In this document: positions 53,742-63,367 of the stretch, in pieces
Position numbering within the stretch: the first letter of the stretch is position 1
Layout: each line of letters opens with the position of its first letter
Origin: Nitrospira sp.
GTDB taxonomy: Bacteria > Nitrospirota > Nitrospiria > Nitrospirales > Nitrospiraceae
NCBI GenBank assembly: GCA_018242665.1
Contig: JAFEBL010000012.1
Span: forward strand, 124,001-188,000
Direction of reading: 5' to 3'
Length of the DNA: 64,000 bases
Translations under genes and position numbers: made by a program
Notes under the pieces: model-generated
Seen by the model: the letters and a program-made list of their open reading frames with translations, nothing else
Database searches by the model: none
What the model was told of the DNA's origin: nothing

Positions 53742-54440
53742 ATGAAGCATCCCCAATCGAATGCGGTGGTGTTGCTGAGCGGTGGGTTGGATTCCACGGT
53801 CACGGCTGCCATCGCGCAGCAGGACGGGTATCGCATCTATTGCATGACCGTCGCCTACGGACAGCGTCATGGGATTGAGGTGCAGCGGGCCCAGGCGGTC
53901 GCGGCGGCATTGGGGGCGGCAGGCCATGTCATTGTGACGGTTGATCTTCGAGCGCTGGGCGGTTCTGCTCTCACCGCTGATGTGGCAGTACCGAAGGATC
54001 GCACGGAGCAGGAACGATCCGGATCGATCCCGGTGACCTATGTTCCGGCGCGCAATACCATCTTTCTCTCGTTGGCGCTGGCCTATGCCGAAACTCAGGC
54101 CGCGCAGGCTATCTACTTCGGGGCCAATGTGCTGGACTATTCCGGCTATCCGGATTGCCGTCCGGAGTTCATTCGGGCGTTTGAAGAGGTGGCCAGGCTT
54201 GGGACGAAGATAGGAGTCGAGGGGCGGGCGGTGGAGGTGCGCGCGCCGCTCCTGATGCTCTCCAAAGCAGAGATCGTGCGTCGGGGACAGGATCTCGGGG
54301 TGCCGTTCGCAGAGACACATAGTTGTTATGACCCGAGTGTCGAGGGCATCGCCTGCGGCCGTTGCGACAGTTGTCGAATCCGGCGTGAAGGGTTTCGCCA
54401 GGCGGGAGTTGAGGATCCCGTCCCCTATGCGATACTCTAG
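53742..54440 (+). CDS. queC: 7-cyano-7-deazaguanine synthase
   Basis: Converts 7-carboxy-7-deazaguanine to preQ0 with ATP and ammonia on the queuosine pathway. The 232-residue product has the ATP-pyrophosphatase loop LLSGGLDSTV, VPARNTIFLSLALAYAE, and the zinc-binding cysteines in HSCYDPS and CGRCDSCRIRREGF. An in-frame GTG at 53730 is possible. It heads a run with a small membrane protein and a cytochrome c that seem unrelated in function. Confidence 0.95.
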   Translation: MKHPQSNAVVLLSGGLDSTVTAAIAQQDGYRIYCMTVAYGQRHGIEVQRAQAVAAALGAAGHVIVTVDLRALGGSALTADVAVPKDRTEQERSGSIPVTYVPARNTIFLSLALAYAETQAAQAIYFGANVLDYSGYPDCRPEFIRAFEEVARLGTKIGVEGRAVEVRAPLLMLSKAEIVRRGQDLGVPFAETHSCYDPSVEGIACGRCDSCRIRREGFRQAGVEDPVPYAIL

Positions 54441-54484
54441 CAAACGATGAGGATGAGCGTGCCAGAGGCTGGAGACAGGGATCG

Positions 54485-54661
54485 ATGACGCCAGAAGAAT
54501 TTTTTATGTATCTGATCATCGCGCTGGTGATCGTGACCCCGATCGCGGCCCGGCTCTACCGACGTCTGACCCTGAACCGTACGACACAAATGCTACGCGA
54601 ACAAATGAACCAGTCGCAGCCCAATCAGTCGGCGACGACACCCCCGGAGCCACCGCGATGA
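54485..54661 (+). CDS. Small membrane protein, 58 residues
   Basis: A short complete gene beginning MTPEEFFMYLIIALVIVTPI, with one membrane segment at residues 6-24, a basic stretch after it (ARLYRRLTLNR) and a Gln- and Pro-rich tail. The stop overlaps the ATG of the cytochrome c gene (ATGA), so the two are translationally coupled. A GGAGACAGGG ribosome region precedes the ATG. It may help the cytochrome at the membrane (inference). Confidence 0.68.
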   Translation: MTPEEFFMYLIIALVIVTPIAARLYRRLTLNRTTQMLREQMNQSQPNQSATTPPEPPR

Positions 54662-55080
54662 GGCAGAAGGTGATGAGGAGTATGCGGATAACGGCTTGGA
54701 TGGTGGGAGCGAGTGTGGTGGTGATGCTGGCGGCGTTGGTCGCCTGTGAGTCGAATGCGACCAATCAAGAGCCCGCCAAGCCGGCTGCCGGCACCACGCC
54801 GGCCGATGTGCAGGTCGGCGAAGCGAAGTTCACCGCCAATTGTGCCGCCTGCCACGGTGCTCGCGGCGTTGGCACGAAGCAGGGCCCACCGCTGGTCCAC
54901 AAGATTTATGAACCGAATCATCATGCCGATATGGCGTTCCAGCGCGCCGCGGAGAACGGCGTGCGCGCGCACCATTGGGAGTTCGGGAACATGCCGAAGA
55001 TTGAGGGCGTGACTCCGGCGGATGTCGAGCAGATCATCCGGTATGTGCGCTGGTTACAACGTGAAGCGGGGATTTACTGA
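54658..55080 (+). CDS. Lipoprotein c-type cytochrome
   Basis: A 140-residue cytochrome with one haem site, NCAACHGARGVG (CxxCH), and a likely axial Met in FGNMPKIEGV. The N-terminal signal ends in a lipobox (ALVAC), so it should be tethered to the membrane in the periplasm. The sequence FGNMPKI and the final EQIIRYVRWLQ are typical of class I cytochromes. It overlaps the upstream small membrane protein gene by four bases. The electron partner is unknown. Confidence 0.88.
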   Translation: MRQKVMRSMRITAWMVGASVVVMLAALVACESNATNQEPAKPAAGTTPADVQVGEAKFTANCAACHGARGVGTKQGPPLVHKIYEPNHHADMAFQRAAENGVRAHHWEFGNMPKIEGVTPADVEQIIRYVRWLQREAGIY

Positions 55081-55153
55081 TCCGCTACTCACGGACTTCT
55101 CGCTGTCTTTCTTCCAGGTCTATTTCTTCAACGTCCTGCTTCAGATCCCCGGT

Positions 55154-55183
55154 TTGACAACTTGCGCATGCGGTTCGTAAGGT
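55154..55183 (+). promoter_or_regulatory. Sigma-70-like promoter of the SPFH lipoprotein gene
   Basis: TTGACA at 55154-55159, 18-base spacer and TAAGGT at 55178-55183. The predicted start is near 55190, which is also an in-frame ATG. Confidence 0.6.
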
Positions 55184-55270
55184 AGGTGCATGGCCACCGA
55201 GGCCGTTGATACCCGCCTGCACCGCAGGTCGGCTCGCTTCGTTGGCCAGGCCTTTTCACAGGAGGGACCT

Positions 55271-56107
55271 ATGCGACAGGGAGCCTGGTTCACGCTGGGA
55301 ATGGTGGGGATGCTCGGCGCCTCACTGGCGACCTCGGGCTGTGTGGCGATTGAAGCCGGTCACGAAGGCGTGATGGTGGAGCAGCCGTTTTTCTTCGGCC
55401 ACGGCGGGATCGATCCGTCGCCCTCCAAGACCGGCCGTGTCTGGGTGGCGCCGACCACGAAGGTCATCGAGGTCGATGTCCGGCCCCTGCAGTATTCGGA
55501 ACACTTCGACATTATCTCCGCAGAGAACGCGCCGGTGTCGTTTGACGCCTTCCTGATCGCCAACATGGTCGAAGGGCGTTCCCCTGAACTCATCGGTCGC
55601 TACGGAACCACCTGGTATCAAAACAACGTGAAGGAAGCGTTCCGGACCTTTGTCCGCGAAGAAGTGCAACGGTACCCGCTCTTTCAGTTGACGACCGATC
55701 CGACCACGAGGACGAAGCTGCAGGACGCGATCGCGCGCGAGGTGCAGAACAAACTCATCGACAAGCAAAACATGCCGATCCGCCTCAACCGGGTCGTGGT
55801 CGGGAGCATTCTTCCACCCAAAGGAGTGGTCGAGCAGACGACGCAGACGATCGTGCAAGAGCAGCGAAAAATTACGATGGTCGAATTTCAGAAAGCGGAA
55901 GAGGCGCGTGAAAAAGCGGAAAAGCAGCGCGGCATTGCCGACCGTGCCTATCGGGAATCATTGGGGCTGACCGCGCCGGAATTTGTCGATCTTCGCCGCA
56001 TCGAGGTGCAGAAGGAAATTGTGCAGCATGCCCCCACGGCGTTGACGGTCATCATGGGATTGGAACGAGTCGGCATCAACATGCCTTCGTCAACGGTAGA
56101 TCGGTAG
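55271..56107 (+). CDS. SPFH/Band 7 (prohibitin-like) lipoprotein
   Basis: A 278-residue protein with a lipoprotein signal (ATSGC, Cys about residue 24). It has an SPFH domain: EGVMVEQPFF, GRVWVAPTTKVIEVDVRPL, then YGTTWYQNNVKEAFRTFVRE. A charged coiled coil (QKAEEAREKAEKQRGIADRA) follows. SPFH proteins form large ring-like membrane assemblies. The start at 55271 has GGAGGG nearby; an upstream in-frame ATG at 55190 would add 27 residues before the signal. A hairpin follows. Confidence 0.87.
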   Translation: MRQGAWFTLGMVGMLGASLATSGCVAIEAGHEGVMVEQPFFFGHGGIDPSPSKTGRVWVAPTTKVIEVDVRPLQYSEHFDIISAENAPVSFDAFLIANMVEGRSPELIGRYGTTWYQNNVKEAFRTFVREEVQRYPLFQLTTDPTTRTKLQDAIAREVQNKLIDKQNMPIRLNRVVVGSILPPKGVVEQTTQTIVQEQRKITMVEFQKAEEAREKAEKQRGIADRAYRESLGLTAPEFVDLRRIEVQKEIVQHAPTALTVIMGLERVGINMPSSTVDR

Positions 56108-56145
56108 CGGAGCTCACGCAGAATTGGTGGACGGAGCCATCACAG

Positions 56146-56170
56146 CGAAGCCGGATCTGGTCCGGCTTCG
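56146..56170. terminator. Bidirectional terminator hairpin
   Basis: A perfect 10-bp stem (CGAAGCCGGA / TCCGGCTTCG) with a five-base loop between the convergent SPFH and exported-protein genes. Confidence 0.6.
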
Positions 56171-56187
56171 CATCCACAGAGGGCACG

Positions 56188-56919
56188 TTATTTCACGACC
56201 CACACCCGGTAGCTTTTCGCGTTCAGAGGTTTGGTAATCTTCAGCGTGCCCACTTCACCGGGATTCATCACATCATCGCCTGTCGCGGTTTTTCTTGCCG
56301 GATGTCGGCTGCTCCGGACCAGCACCCCCTGTTCATCGTAAAAATCCACCATCACGTCAGCTGATTCGCGAAGCCCCCCTTGATAGGCGGTTCCTAGCCA
56401 GTCGAGGCGCTTGAGTGCTTGATACGTGATGACCAAAGTGCCGTCCGTGTCTTCTCTGGCGCTGAGGATCTTGAGCGCCCGATTCTGATCCAGGGCCTGG
56501 TCGGCGTCGCTCACGGTTTGCGCCAGGAGTACCCGATCGACGGCTTCTGCATGGAAAAGCGCCTTGACCTTGCAATAGACCGTGCGGCCTTGCTCGCTGT
56601 GTTGCACAATTTGTTGGTCCGAGACATGTTGCGTGGCCAGTGTGTGAACCAGCCGATGAAAGACCGTTGAATCGACCAGCGCCGCGGTGCGTTCCTTCAC
56701 CGCCGCCGAGTTGCTGACGGCCTGATGCAGCGCTTGCGTACAGGCATGCTGCTTGGCCTCGGCGAGCGTTTCCGGCTGATGCAGCGCGTAGCGATAGTCT
56801 CCGGTGATTTCGACCGGATCCTTGTCGACGGAGGCTTGGGCCGGTGCGAGCATTGCGAGGGAGTGCAGCGTCAAGGCGAACAGCGTGCCGCCACCTGTGA
56901 TAGCCAGCCATGGAGTCAT
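56188..56919 (-). CDS. Exported hypothetical protein, 243 residues
   Basis: A protein with a Sec signal (cleavage about APAQA). The N-terminal half contains ITGDYRYALHQPETLAEAKQ, typical of proteins with an outer-membrane or lipoprotein-associated repeat. The C-terminal half is beta-rich (ADVMVDFYDEQGVLVRSSRH). Two Cys residues (HACTQ and VYCKV) could pair. A GAGGAGGT ribosome site supports the start at 56919. No confident family is recognised. Confidence 0.7.
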   Translation of the reverse strand: MTPWLAITGGGTLFALTLHSLAMLAPAQASVDKDPVEITGDYRYALHQPETLAEAKQHACTQALHQAVSNSAAVKERTAALVDSTVFHRLVHTLATQHVSDQQIVQHSEQGRTVYCKVKALFHAEAVDRVLLAQTVSDADQALDQNRALKILSAREDTDGTLVITYQALKRLDWLGTAYQGGLRESADVMVDFYDEQGVLVRSSRHPARKTATGDDVMNPGEVGTLKITKPLNAKSYRVWVVK

Positions 56920-57021
56920 CTGAACCACCTCCTCGCAATCGCACGGCGTACCGGCGGAACACAGGCGCCGCATGTTCTGTGAAATTATGCTACCACGCGT
57001 AGGGAATGGCGGCAATGCGGC

Positions 57022-57809
57022 TTACCTGGGAAGGGCAGTCAATGCGGCGACAATGCCCTGAACGGTCAACGGGGCATTGCCCTCTGACCGGTTGTTGACC
57101 AACACGTACGGCACGGTGTGCTGCGAAACTGCGGTGTGGATGCGGGACGCGGCTTCCTGGCGCATCTGCGTTTGAGCGGTGACGATTTGGTTGTACGGGG
57201 CATAGCGTTGGACGGCCGACGCATACGGCAGCCCGAGGGGCGTCAGTAGGCGCATGACAAAAAATGAGGCGGTGAACCGTTCCTCCATGAGACGATGTTG
57301 CGTGAGCAGCGGAGTCATGCCGGTCCAATGATTGTAGGCATGCGCTATGCGGAATTGCCGCAGCATCTCCCGATAGCGCGGGCTGAGCATCGCGGGATTC
57401 CTTACCTCCACCGCATAGGGATATCCGGGAGGGAGTTTCGCGAGGAAGCCGTCCAGTACGTCAAGGAATGGCTCCGGTTCGAGCCCGCTGCGCTGAAACT
57501 CAAAGATGAACGGACCCATGCGGCCTGGGAGGCTTTCGATGAACGGCTGCAGCACCACGTCCTGACATATGCCGACGCCGAGAAATCGCGGATTCGCCTT
57601 GCCGGCTTTGCCGCTATAACGAGGTACGTTGGCATAGATCGGAATGGTGAGTTCATTCCACACTTTGGAGCAGAAGTGAAAATCGGCTGCAACCTGCGCG
57701 GCGTATTGCGCGAGTTGGGAGAAACGCTCGGCGGCGTAAGCGCGGTGGTAGACCTGCCCCTGCCATCCTTCATAAGCCTAAGAACTGGTTCCGAAACGGA
57801 CAGGCGCAT
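57022..57809 (-). pseudogene. DUF72 family gene interrupted by an in-frame TAG
   Basis: The C-terminal 213 residues from a GTG at 57663 read as an intact DUF72 domain: GPFIFEFQRSG, YPYAVEVRNPAM, and VPYVLVNNRSEGNAPLTVQG. The same frame continues upstream as RFGTSS-TAG-AYEGWQGQVY. Family members have Trp at the TAG position (57778-57780), so a TGG-to-TAG change is likely. No ordinary start is present in that frame near the AAGGAG site; the ATG at 57809 is in another frame, which suggests a one-base loss as well. A shorter protein from 57663 would lack the first strand of the TIM barrel. Confidence 0.75.
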
Positions 57810-57930
57810 GATCCGTGTGGAGCTCACTCCTTCGCGGTGCGGTGCATGTGCCGGATTGTATCGCAACCCTGCGGAAAAACGTAGGATGCCTTGACTTGAT
57901 GGAGGTCTTCACTCACACTCGCACGACACT

Positions 57931-60192
57931 ATGTACGACGGCACTGAGCAAGATCTGCTTCGCCTGCTCGCCTCACGAGCCGGTATCGCTGCTGACTATC
58001 ACGACATCGCCGGTACGCTGCACATCACGAGCGACGAGACCCGTCGCGCGATTCTCTCCTCCATGGGGTTTGATGTGGGCTCGCGCGAGTCGCTGGTGCA
58101 AGCCCTCGCCCAATGGGACGAAGCACCCTGGCAACAGGCCTGTGATCCCATTCTCATCCTTCAACAGGGCTATGGCCCCGCATCCTGGACCTGCCGCTTG
58201 ACGGTCGAGGCCGGTGAAGAACCGCTGGCAGGTGTGGCCTGGCAATTGACCGACGAAAAAGGCGTCACGATTCACCGCGGAGAGGCAGGGCCGGGCCTTC
58301 TCCCTCAGGAGGTGCGACTTGTATCGGAACAGCGGATGATTCGCGTTGAGCTGCCGCTGGTGCCCGATCTGGCGCTCGGCTATTACGATCTGTCGGTTGC
58401 GAGTACCGGATGTGCGGTATCGACAAAGGGCACTCTACGTATCGTCGTGGCGCCCGCCCATTGTTACGTGCCGGAGGGGCTTGCGCAGGGGCATCACGTC
58501 TGGGGCCTCGCCGTGCAACTCTACGCCGTGCGGTCTCGCACCAATTGGGGTGTCGGTGACTTCACGGACCTCGCCCGGTTGGTGGAATGGGCCGGTCGCG
58601 AGTTGGGTGCCGGCATCGTGGGGCTGAACCCGTTGCATGCCCTCAAGAATTCACGCCCGCATCATCTTAGTCCCTATTCGCCGACCAGTCGCCTGTTTCT
58701 CAACGAACTCTACATCGATCTTGACCGGCTGCCGGAATATCACGCGTCGGCTGAGGCGCAGCGATTGAGACAGAGCGCCGACTTCCAACAGACCCTGGAG
58801 CAGGCGCGCACATCCGATTTTGTGGATACCGAATCCGTGGCTCGCGCAAAACGGACGATGCTGGATCTGGCCTATCGCCAGTTCCTCACCGACAATTACG
58901 CGGGCACGGAGCCTTCGATCCAGCCTACGAGCGCCCGCGGGTGGCTGCTGGAACGGTTTATTCGCGATGAAGGGGAATCTCTGGAACGCTTTGCGGTGTT
59001 TCAAACGCTGGATGAAGACCGGCGCTTGATCGAACAAACCCAGAAACTGTGGCCTGAGTGGCCCGCCCAGTATCGCCATGCCGAGTCTCCGGCGTTGCGG
59101 GAGTTTGCTCGACGCCATCGCAAGCGGGTCCGCTTTTTCCAGTACATGCAATGGATCGCCGCGGATCAGCTCAGGGCCGCCAATGCGCGAGCCGAACAGG
59201 TGCAGATGGCGGTCGGGCTGTATCCCGATCTGGCGTTGGGTAGCGACCGGAACGGAGCGGAGGCCTGGATGCTGCAGGATGTCCTGGCGCTAGGCACGGA
59301 TTGCGGGGCGCCGCCGGATGCGTTTGCCCCGCAGGGCCAGAATTGGGGATTTGCTCCCTTCAATCCGCTGCGCCTCAAGGCGACGGGGTACCGATCGTTT
59401 ATCGAATTGTTGCGGAAGACGTTCCGGCAGGGCGGAGCAATCCGGATCGACCATGTGATGACCCTGTTCCGCCTGTTTTGGGTCCCTCGCGGGATGACCG
59501 CCGCGGCGGGCGCGTATGTGCAGTATCCGGCAGAGGATCTGTTGCGGCTTCTCGCGCTGGAAAGTCTGCGCGCGCAGACGCTGGTGATCGGAGAAGATTT
59601 GGGGACGGTGCCTGACTATGTGCGTGAGCAGCTGGCGCGCTATAAAGTGCTCTCGTACCGGGTGTTGTACTTCGAACGAAACTGGGACGGGTCGTACAAG
59701 CATCCGTCGGCCTATCCCGATCAATCCCTCGCAGTTGTGACGACTCACGATTTGCCGACGCTGACCGGCTATTGGATCGGCGAAGACATTCGCTTGCGGG
59801 CCAGGCTCGGCATGTATGAGAGCGACCAGGCGGTGCAACAAGCGTTCGAGGACCGGGCCCGGGACAAACACCAGATTCTGGCTGCGCTCAGCGGAACGGG
59901 CCTCTTGCCGGCTGGCATCAGCGACCAGCCGGATCAGGTTCCGGCCATGACGCCGGATTTATGTCGGGCGATTCATCTGTATCTGGCGGGCTCACCGGCC
60001 TGGGTCGTGATGGCGAACCTGGATGATCTGATCGGCGAAGTGGCCCAAATGAATCTCCCAGGGACCGTTGATGCCTATCCCAACTGGTCGCGCAAACTGT
60101 CACTGTCGCTGGAGGACCTCCAACGGGATGAACGGATACACTCTCTCGCTGCAGCGGTACGAACGCTTCGGCCCCCTGCCGCCGCGAGCTAG
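57931..60192 (+). CDS. malQ: 4-alpha-glucanotransferase
   Basis: Transfers alpha-1,4-glucan chains in glycogen and maltodextrin metabolism. The 753-residue GH77 enzyme has the N-terminal helical and beta domain of long bacterial MalQ. Its catalytic regions include NWGVGDFTDLARLVEWAG, HHLSPYSPTSRLFLNELYID, AIRIDHVMTLFRLFWVPRGM (nucleophile Asp) and GEDLGTVPDYVREQL (acid Glu). The final Asp is in TTHDLPTLTGYW. With the GH15 protein and zwf it suggests use of stored glucan. No clear ribosome site is visible before the ATG. Confidence 0.94.
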   Translation: MYDGTEQDLLRLLASRAGIAADYHDIAGTLHITSDETRRAILSSMGFDVGSRESLVQALAQWDEAPWQQACDPILILQQGYGPASWTCRLTVEAGEEPLAGVAWQLTDEKGVTIHRGEAGPGLLPQEVRLVSEQRMIRVELPLVPDLALGYYDLSVASTGCAVSTKGTLRIVVAPAHCYVPEGLAQGHHVWGLAVQLYAVRSRTNWGVGDFTDLARLVEWAGRELGAGIVGLNPLHALKNSRPHHLSPYSPTSRLFLNELYIDLDRLPEYHASAEAQRLRQSADFQQTLEQARTSDFVDTESVARAKRTMLDLAYRQFLTDNYAGTEPSIQPTSARGWLLERFIRDEGESLERFAVFQTLDEDRRLIEQTQKLWPEWPAQYRHAESPALREFARRHRKRVRFFQYMQWIAADQLRAANARAEQVQMAVGLYPDLALGSDRNGAEAWMLQDVLALGTDCGAPPDAFAPQGQNWGFAPFNPLRLKATGYRSFIELLRKTFRQGGAIRIDHVMTLFRLFWVPRGMTAAAGAYVQYPAEDLLRLLALESLRAQTLVIGEDLGTVPDYVREQLARYKVLSYRVLYFERNWDGSYKHPSAYPDQSLAVVTTHDLPTLTGYWIGEDIRLRARLGMYESDQAVQQAFEDRARDKHQILAALSGTGLLPAGISDQPDQVPAMTPDLCRAIHLYLAGSPAWVVMANLDDLIGEVAQMNLPGTVDAYPNWSRKLSLSLEDLQRDERIHSLAAAVRTLRPPAAAS

Positions 60193-60353
60193 CGGGGGCG
60201 CTGCTTCAGTCCCCGGCCGTCTCGCGAGGAGACTACTCGCTTCCCCGCACGAATGTCGCCTTCCAGGCCTGTGCGGCTCTTCCCACACAGGAACGGTGTG
60301 ATGCGCGTTGATCGGTCTCCAGAACGCCGTTCCCTGCCGGGTCGGGGGCATCC

Positions 60354-61505
60354 ATGAAGAATCGGAATCAGGTCGTGCTTGTCATCGCCGCGCTGCTGTT
60401 CCTCCTCGTCGCGGTGATGGAATGGATGTTCCCGTTGAATGTCGTCGGGGCGTTTGGGTTCGTGTTGCCCATTTTTTTGGTCGCCACGGTGCGACACCGC
60501 GGGCTCATGGTCGTGACCCTGGCCCTGTGCATCCTGGTCACGTTTATGGGCCTGGTTCAGCCGGCGAAAAAAAAAGAACGGTTCACGACGGTGGTGTTCA
60601 ATCGCATCCTGGTGGTGTGTGTCTTGACCGGCGTCGGGTATCTGGGCGTGACATGGGAGGAGCGCAAGGCCCGCGAAGAGGCGGCTCAAGCCGCATTGGC
60701 AACGCAGACGGAACATCTATTGCGGGCCAATACTCAACTCGGAGAGATCAAGGACAAGCTCGCGCGATCGGAACGATTAGCGACGGTGGGCCAGTTGGTG
60801 GCTTCGGTCGCACACGAGGTCGGCACTCCCTTGCACTCGATTGCCTGGCACGTCGAAGCGTTGGCCGAGGAGTCAGGCGTTACGCCCGAGATGCAGAAGC
60901 GTATCGGCATTATCGAGGAGCAGTTGAATCGGGTGGTGCGGATCATTCAAGATTTGCTGTCCTCCACCAGGCAGCGCAGGCCTGAGCCGACCTGGTATCC
61001 GGCTGAACGCCTGATCGATCCGGTCATGGTCTTGATGGAGCCTGGGTATCATGCCAAAGGCGTGGCGCTTCATTCGGAGGTGGCTCCATCCCTGTTGGTC
61101 TGGGCTGATGCCGAGAAGATTCATCAAGTGTTGGTCAATCTGCTCACCAACGCGCTGGCCGCCACCGGGCCGGATGGCCGGGTGACGGTGACCGTGGCCA
61201 TGCGGCCCGCGTCGGGGGAAGACCGTGAACGAGCCGCCTGCACGGGCCGATCCGATCTCGACACCATGGTCGCGCTCGTCGTCTCCGATTCGGGATGCGG
61301 CATGCCGCGAGAAGATGTGGAACGGGCCTGTCAGCCGTTTTTTACAACGAAGGCGATCGGCCAGGGGACCGGATTGGGGTTGTTTCTCAGTCGAGACATT
61401 GTCGTCGCCCATGGCGGGCGGTTAACGCTGGAGAGTGAGTTGGGAACCGGGACGACGGTGACGGTGCTGTTGCCCGGTATGCCGTCGGAGCCGGCTGCAA
61501 CCTAG
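60354..61505 (+). CDS. Membrane histidine kinase with four-helix N-terminal domain
   Basis: A 383-residue kinase. Four short membrane segments at residues 6-27, 31-47, 50-67 and 80-98 are linked by tight loops, leaving little periplasmic part. A coiled coil leads to the phospho-acceptor VASVAHEVGTPLHSIAWH and the ATPase motifs LVNLLTNALAATGPDG, DSGCGMPRED and GTGLGLFLSRDIV. The signal may be sensed in the membrane. It is paired with the sigma-54 activator 13 bases downstream. Confidence 0.88.
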   Translation: MKNRNQVVLVIAALLFLLVAVMEWMFPLNVVGAFGFVLPIFLVATVRHRGLMVVTLALCILVTFMGLVQPAKKKERFTTVVFNRILVVCVLTGVGYLGVTWEERKAREEAAQAALATQTEHLLRANTQLGEIKDKLARSERLATVGQLVASVAHEVGTPLHSIAWHVEALAEESGVTPEMQKRIGIIEEQLNRVVRIIQDLLSSTRQRRPEPTWYPAERLIDPVMVLMEPGYHAKGVALHSEVAPSLLVWADAEKIHQVLVNLLTNALAATGPDGRVTVTVAMRPASGEDRERAACTGRSDLDTMVALVVSDSGCGMPREDVERACQPFFTTKAIGQGTGLGLFLSRDIVVAHGGRLTLESELGTGTTVTVLLPGMPSEPAAT

Positions 61506-61518
61506 GAGCAGAACGCCA

Positions 61519-62913
61519 ATGAGTCAGGCAAGGCTGTTTGTGGTTGACGATGATGAGGCCGCGCGCACGTTGCTGGCCGAAGCGCTGGTGAAAGAAGGGT
61601 ACGAGGTCGAGGCGTTTGCCAGCGGGCAGGCCGCCGTCGAACGTGGACGGCAGGTCTTACCGGACGTCGTGCTGACCGACATCCGCATGGAACAGGGCGA
61701 CGGGTTTCTGGTGCTGAAGGAATTCAAGCGCTTCAGCCCCGATACGTCGATTGTGCTGCTGACCGCATTTGGTTCGTTGGAAGGGGCCATCGAAGCCATC
61801 AAACAGGGCGCCTACGATTACCTTGCGAAACCATTCAAACGCGAAGATATTCGCCTGGTGGTTCAGCGAAGTTTGGAGCATTGCCGGCTGGTACGGGAGA
61901 ATGCCCGCTTTCGCGAGGATGCGCGTGTGCGGGAGCCCTGGTCACACCTGGTGGGAAGCAGCCCCGCCATGCTGGAAGTGTATAAGCTCGTGGCGCGGGT
62001 GTCGGACGGGCGGAGTACGGTGTTGATTGAGGGAGAAAGCGGAACGGGAAAAGAATTGATTGCGCGGGCGGTCCATCTGAATAGCTCGCGTCGCGACAAA
62101 CCGTTCATTCCCGTGAATTGCGGGGCCTTGCCCGATCATCTCTTGGAATCGGAAATGTTCGGATACGAAAAAGGGGCGTTCACGGGCGCGGTCGGCGCCA
62201 AGGCCGGGTTGTTTGAGGCGGCCAATGGCGGCACGCTGTTCCTTGATGAAATCGGAGATCTGGGTCAGGCGCTCCAGGTCAAATTGCTGCGCGTGATGCA
62301 GGAACACGAAGTTCGTCGTGTGGGGAGTACGTCGTCGGTGAAAGTCGATGTGCGCATTATCGCCGCCACGAATCGAGACCTGGCCGCTCAGGTGAAAGAC
62401 GGAAAGTTTCGCGACGATTTGTATTACCGTTTGAACGTGGTACGGATTGCGCTGCCGTCATTGGCCGAGCGGCAGGACGACATCCCGATGCTGGCGCACC
62501 ATTTTCTGCAGAAATATGCCAAGCAAGGATCGCACGTGCGAGGGTTTACGCCGGAAACCCTAGGATTGCTCAAGCGGTACCATTGGCCGGGCAATGTGCG
62601 TGAGTTGGAAAATGCCGTTGAGCGGGCGGTGTCCCTCAGTCACGGGCCGCTGTTGCTGCCCGAAGACTTGCCGGAATCGATTCGTGCCGAGCCTGATTCG
62701 TCGAGCGGGCACAAGGAGAATCTCGGCGAGAGTGACTCCGAAGCATTACTGACCTTGGATGAAGTCGAGAAGCGGCATCTCTCCCGCGTGCTCAAGGAGA
62801 CGCGAGGGAACAAGGTGAAGGCGGCGAAGATTCTTGGGATTGATCGGCGGACGTTATACCGGATGGCGGAGCGGTTCGGACTGGACTTCGGGGATGAGGC
62901 CGAGGACAAATGA
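61519..62913 (+). CDS. Sigma-54-dependent response regulator
   Basis: A 464-residue activator with receiver (phospho-Asp in [13 protein letters not shown], Lys in LAKPF) and AAA+ domain. Motifs are Walker [16 protein letters not shown] intact and Walker B LFLDEI. The Fis-type helix-turn-helix is [19 protein letters not shown]. It should activate sigma-54 promoters for an unknown regulon in response to the adjacent kinase. It differs from the NtrX-like protein in having the standard GAFTGA loop. Confidence 0.92.
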   Translation: MSQARLFVVDDDEAARTLLAEALVKEGYEVEAFASGQAAVERGRQVLPDVVLTDIRMEQGDGFLVLKEFKRFSPDTSIVLLTAFGSLEGAIEAIKQGAYDYLAKPFKREDIRLVVQRSLEHCRLVRENARFREDARVREPWSHLVGSSPAMLEVYKLVARVSDGRSTVLIEGESGTGKELIARAVHLNSSRRDKPFIPVNCGALPDHLLESEMFGYEKGAFTGAVGAKAGLFEAANGGTLFLDEIGDLGQALQVKLLRVMQEHEVRRVGSTSSVKVDVRIIAATNRDLAAQVKDGKFRDDLYYRLNVVRIALPSLAERQDDIPMLAHHFLQKYAKQGSHVRGFTPETLGLLKRYHWPGNVRELENAVERAVSLSHGPLLLPEDLPESIRAEPDSSSGHKENLGESDSEALLTLDEVEKRHLSRVLKETRGNKVKAAKILGIDRRTLYRMAERFGLDFGDEAEDK

Positions 62914-62920
62914 TGCGAGC

Positions 62921-63367
62921 CTACAAGAGGCGCAGGGCATTCTTGATTCGGCGAACTTCATTGGCGGCGCTTTGCGGCAGCGGCGTGTCCGCCTCCTCCC
63001 ACGTGTCGAACAGTCCGTCCTTCCCGCGATGAAACACTTGCAGCCGAAGTCGCGTCGTTGACTCGTCCTGTGGAACAACGCGTGCTTCCACGCGACTCTT
63101 TCCGACACCGAATCTCCACCGCAACAACCAGTTCCACGGGCTTTTGATTTCCTGCCGCATTCCGGTCGTCACATTGCCGGACTCGTCCTGATCGACCGCG
63201 TAGCCGTCCTGTGTCAGCACATCGGACACGATGGCTTTGACCCGCTCGGCAGGAACTTGGAGGGTGACTTCCATCACGTCCGGTTCCGGCGCGGGAGGGC
63301 CACCCGCACAGCCGGCTGTGACCGCGACCAGCAAGATGGCTGCGCGGTATAGCCGAACCTGTCTCAT
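62921..63367 (-). CDS. Hypothetical lipoprotein, 148 residues
   Basis: A protein with a lipobox (TAGC, Cys about residue 20), then a proline-rich linker and a mixed alpha/beta domain (VMEVTLQVPAERVKAIVSDV, GYAVDQDESGNVTTG, SRVEARVVPQDESTTRLRLQ). The fold resembles small outer-membrane-associated domains, but no family is named. It overlaps the stop of the downstream-facing Lrp-type gene by four bases and is coupled to it. Confidence 0.72.
   Translation of the reverse strand: MRQVRLYRAAILLVAVTAGCAGGPPAPEPDVMEVTLQVPAERVKAIVSDVLTQDGYAVDQDESGNVTTGMRQEIKSPWNWLLRWRFGVGKSRVEARVVPQDESTTRLRLQVFHRGKDGLFDTWEEADTPLPQSAANEVRRIKNALRLL

Noticed and set aside
57891-57919. TTGACT-N17-CACACT as promoter of malQ
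   Set aside because: The -10 box matches the consensus at only three positions; kept out of the promoter list.
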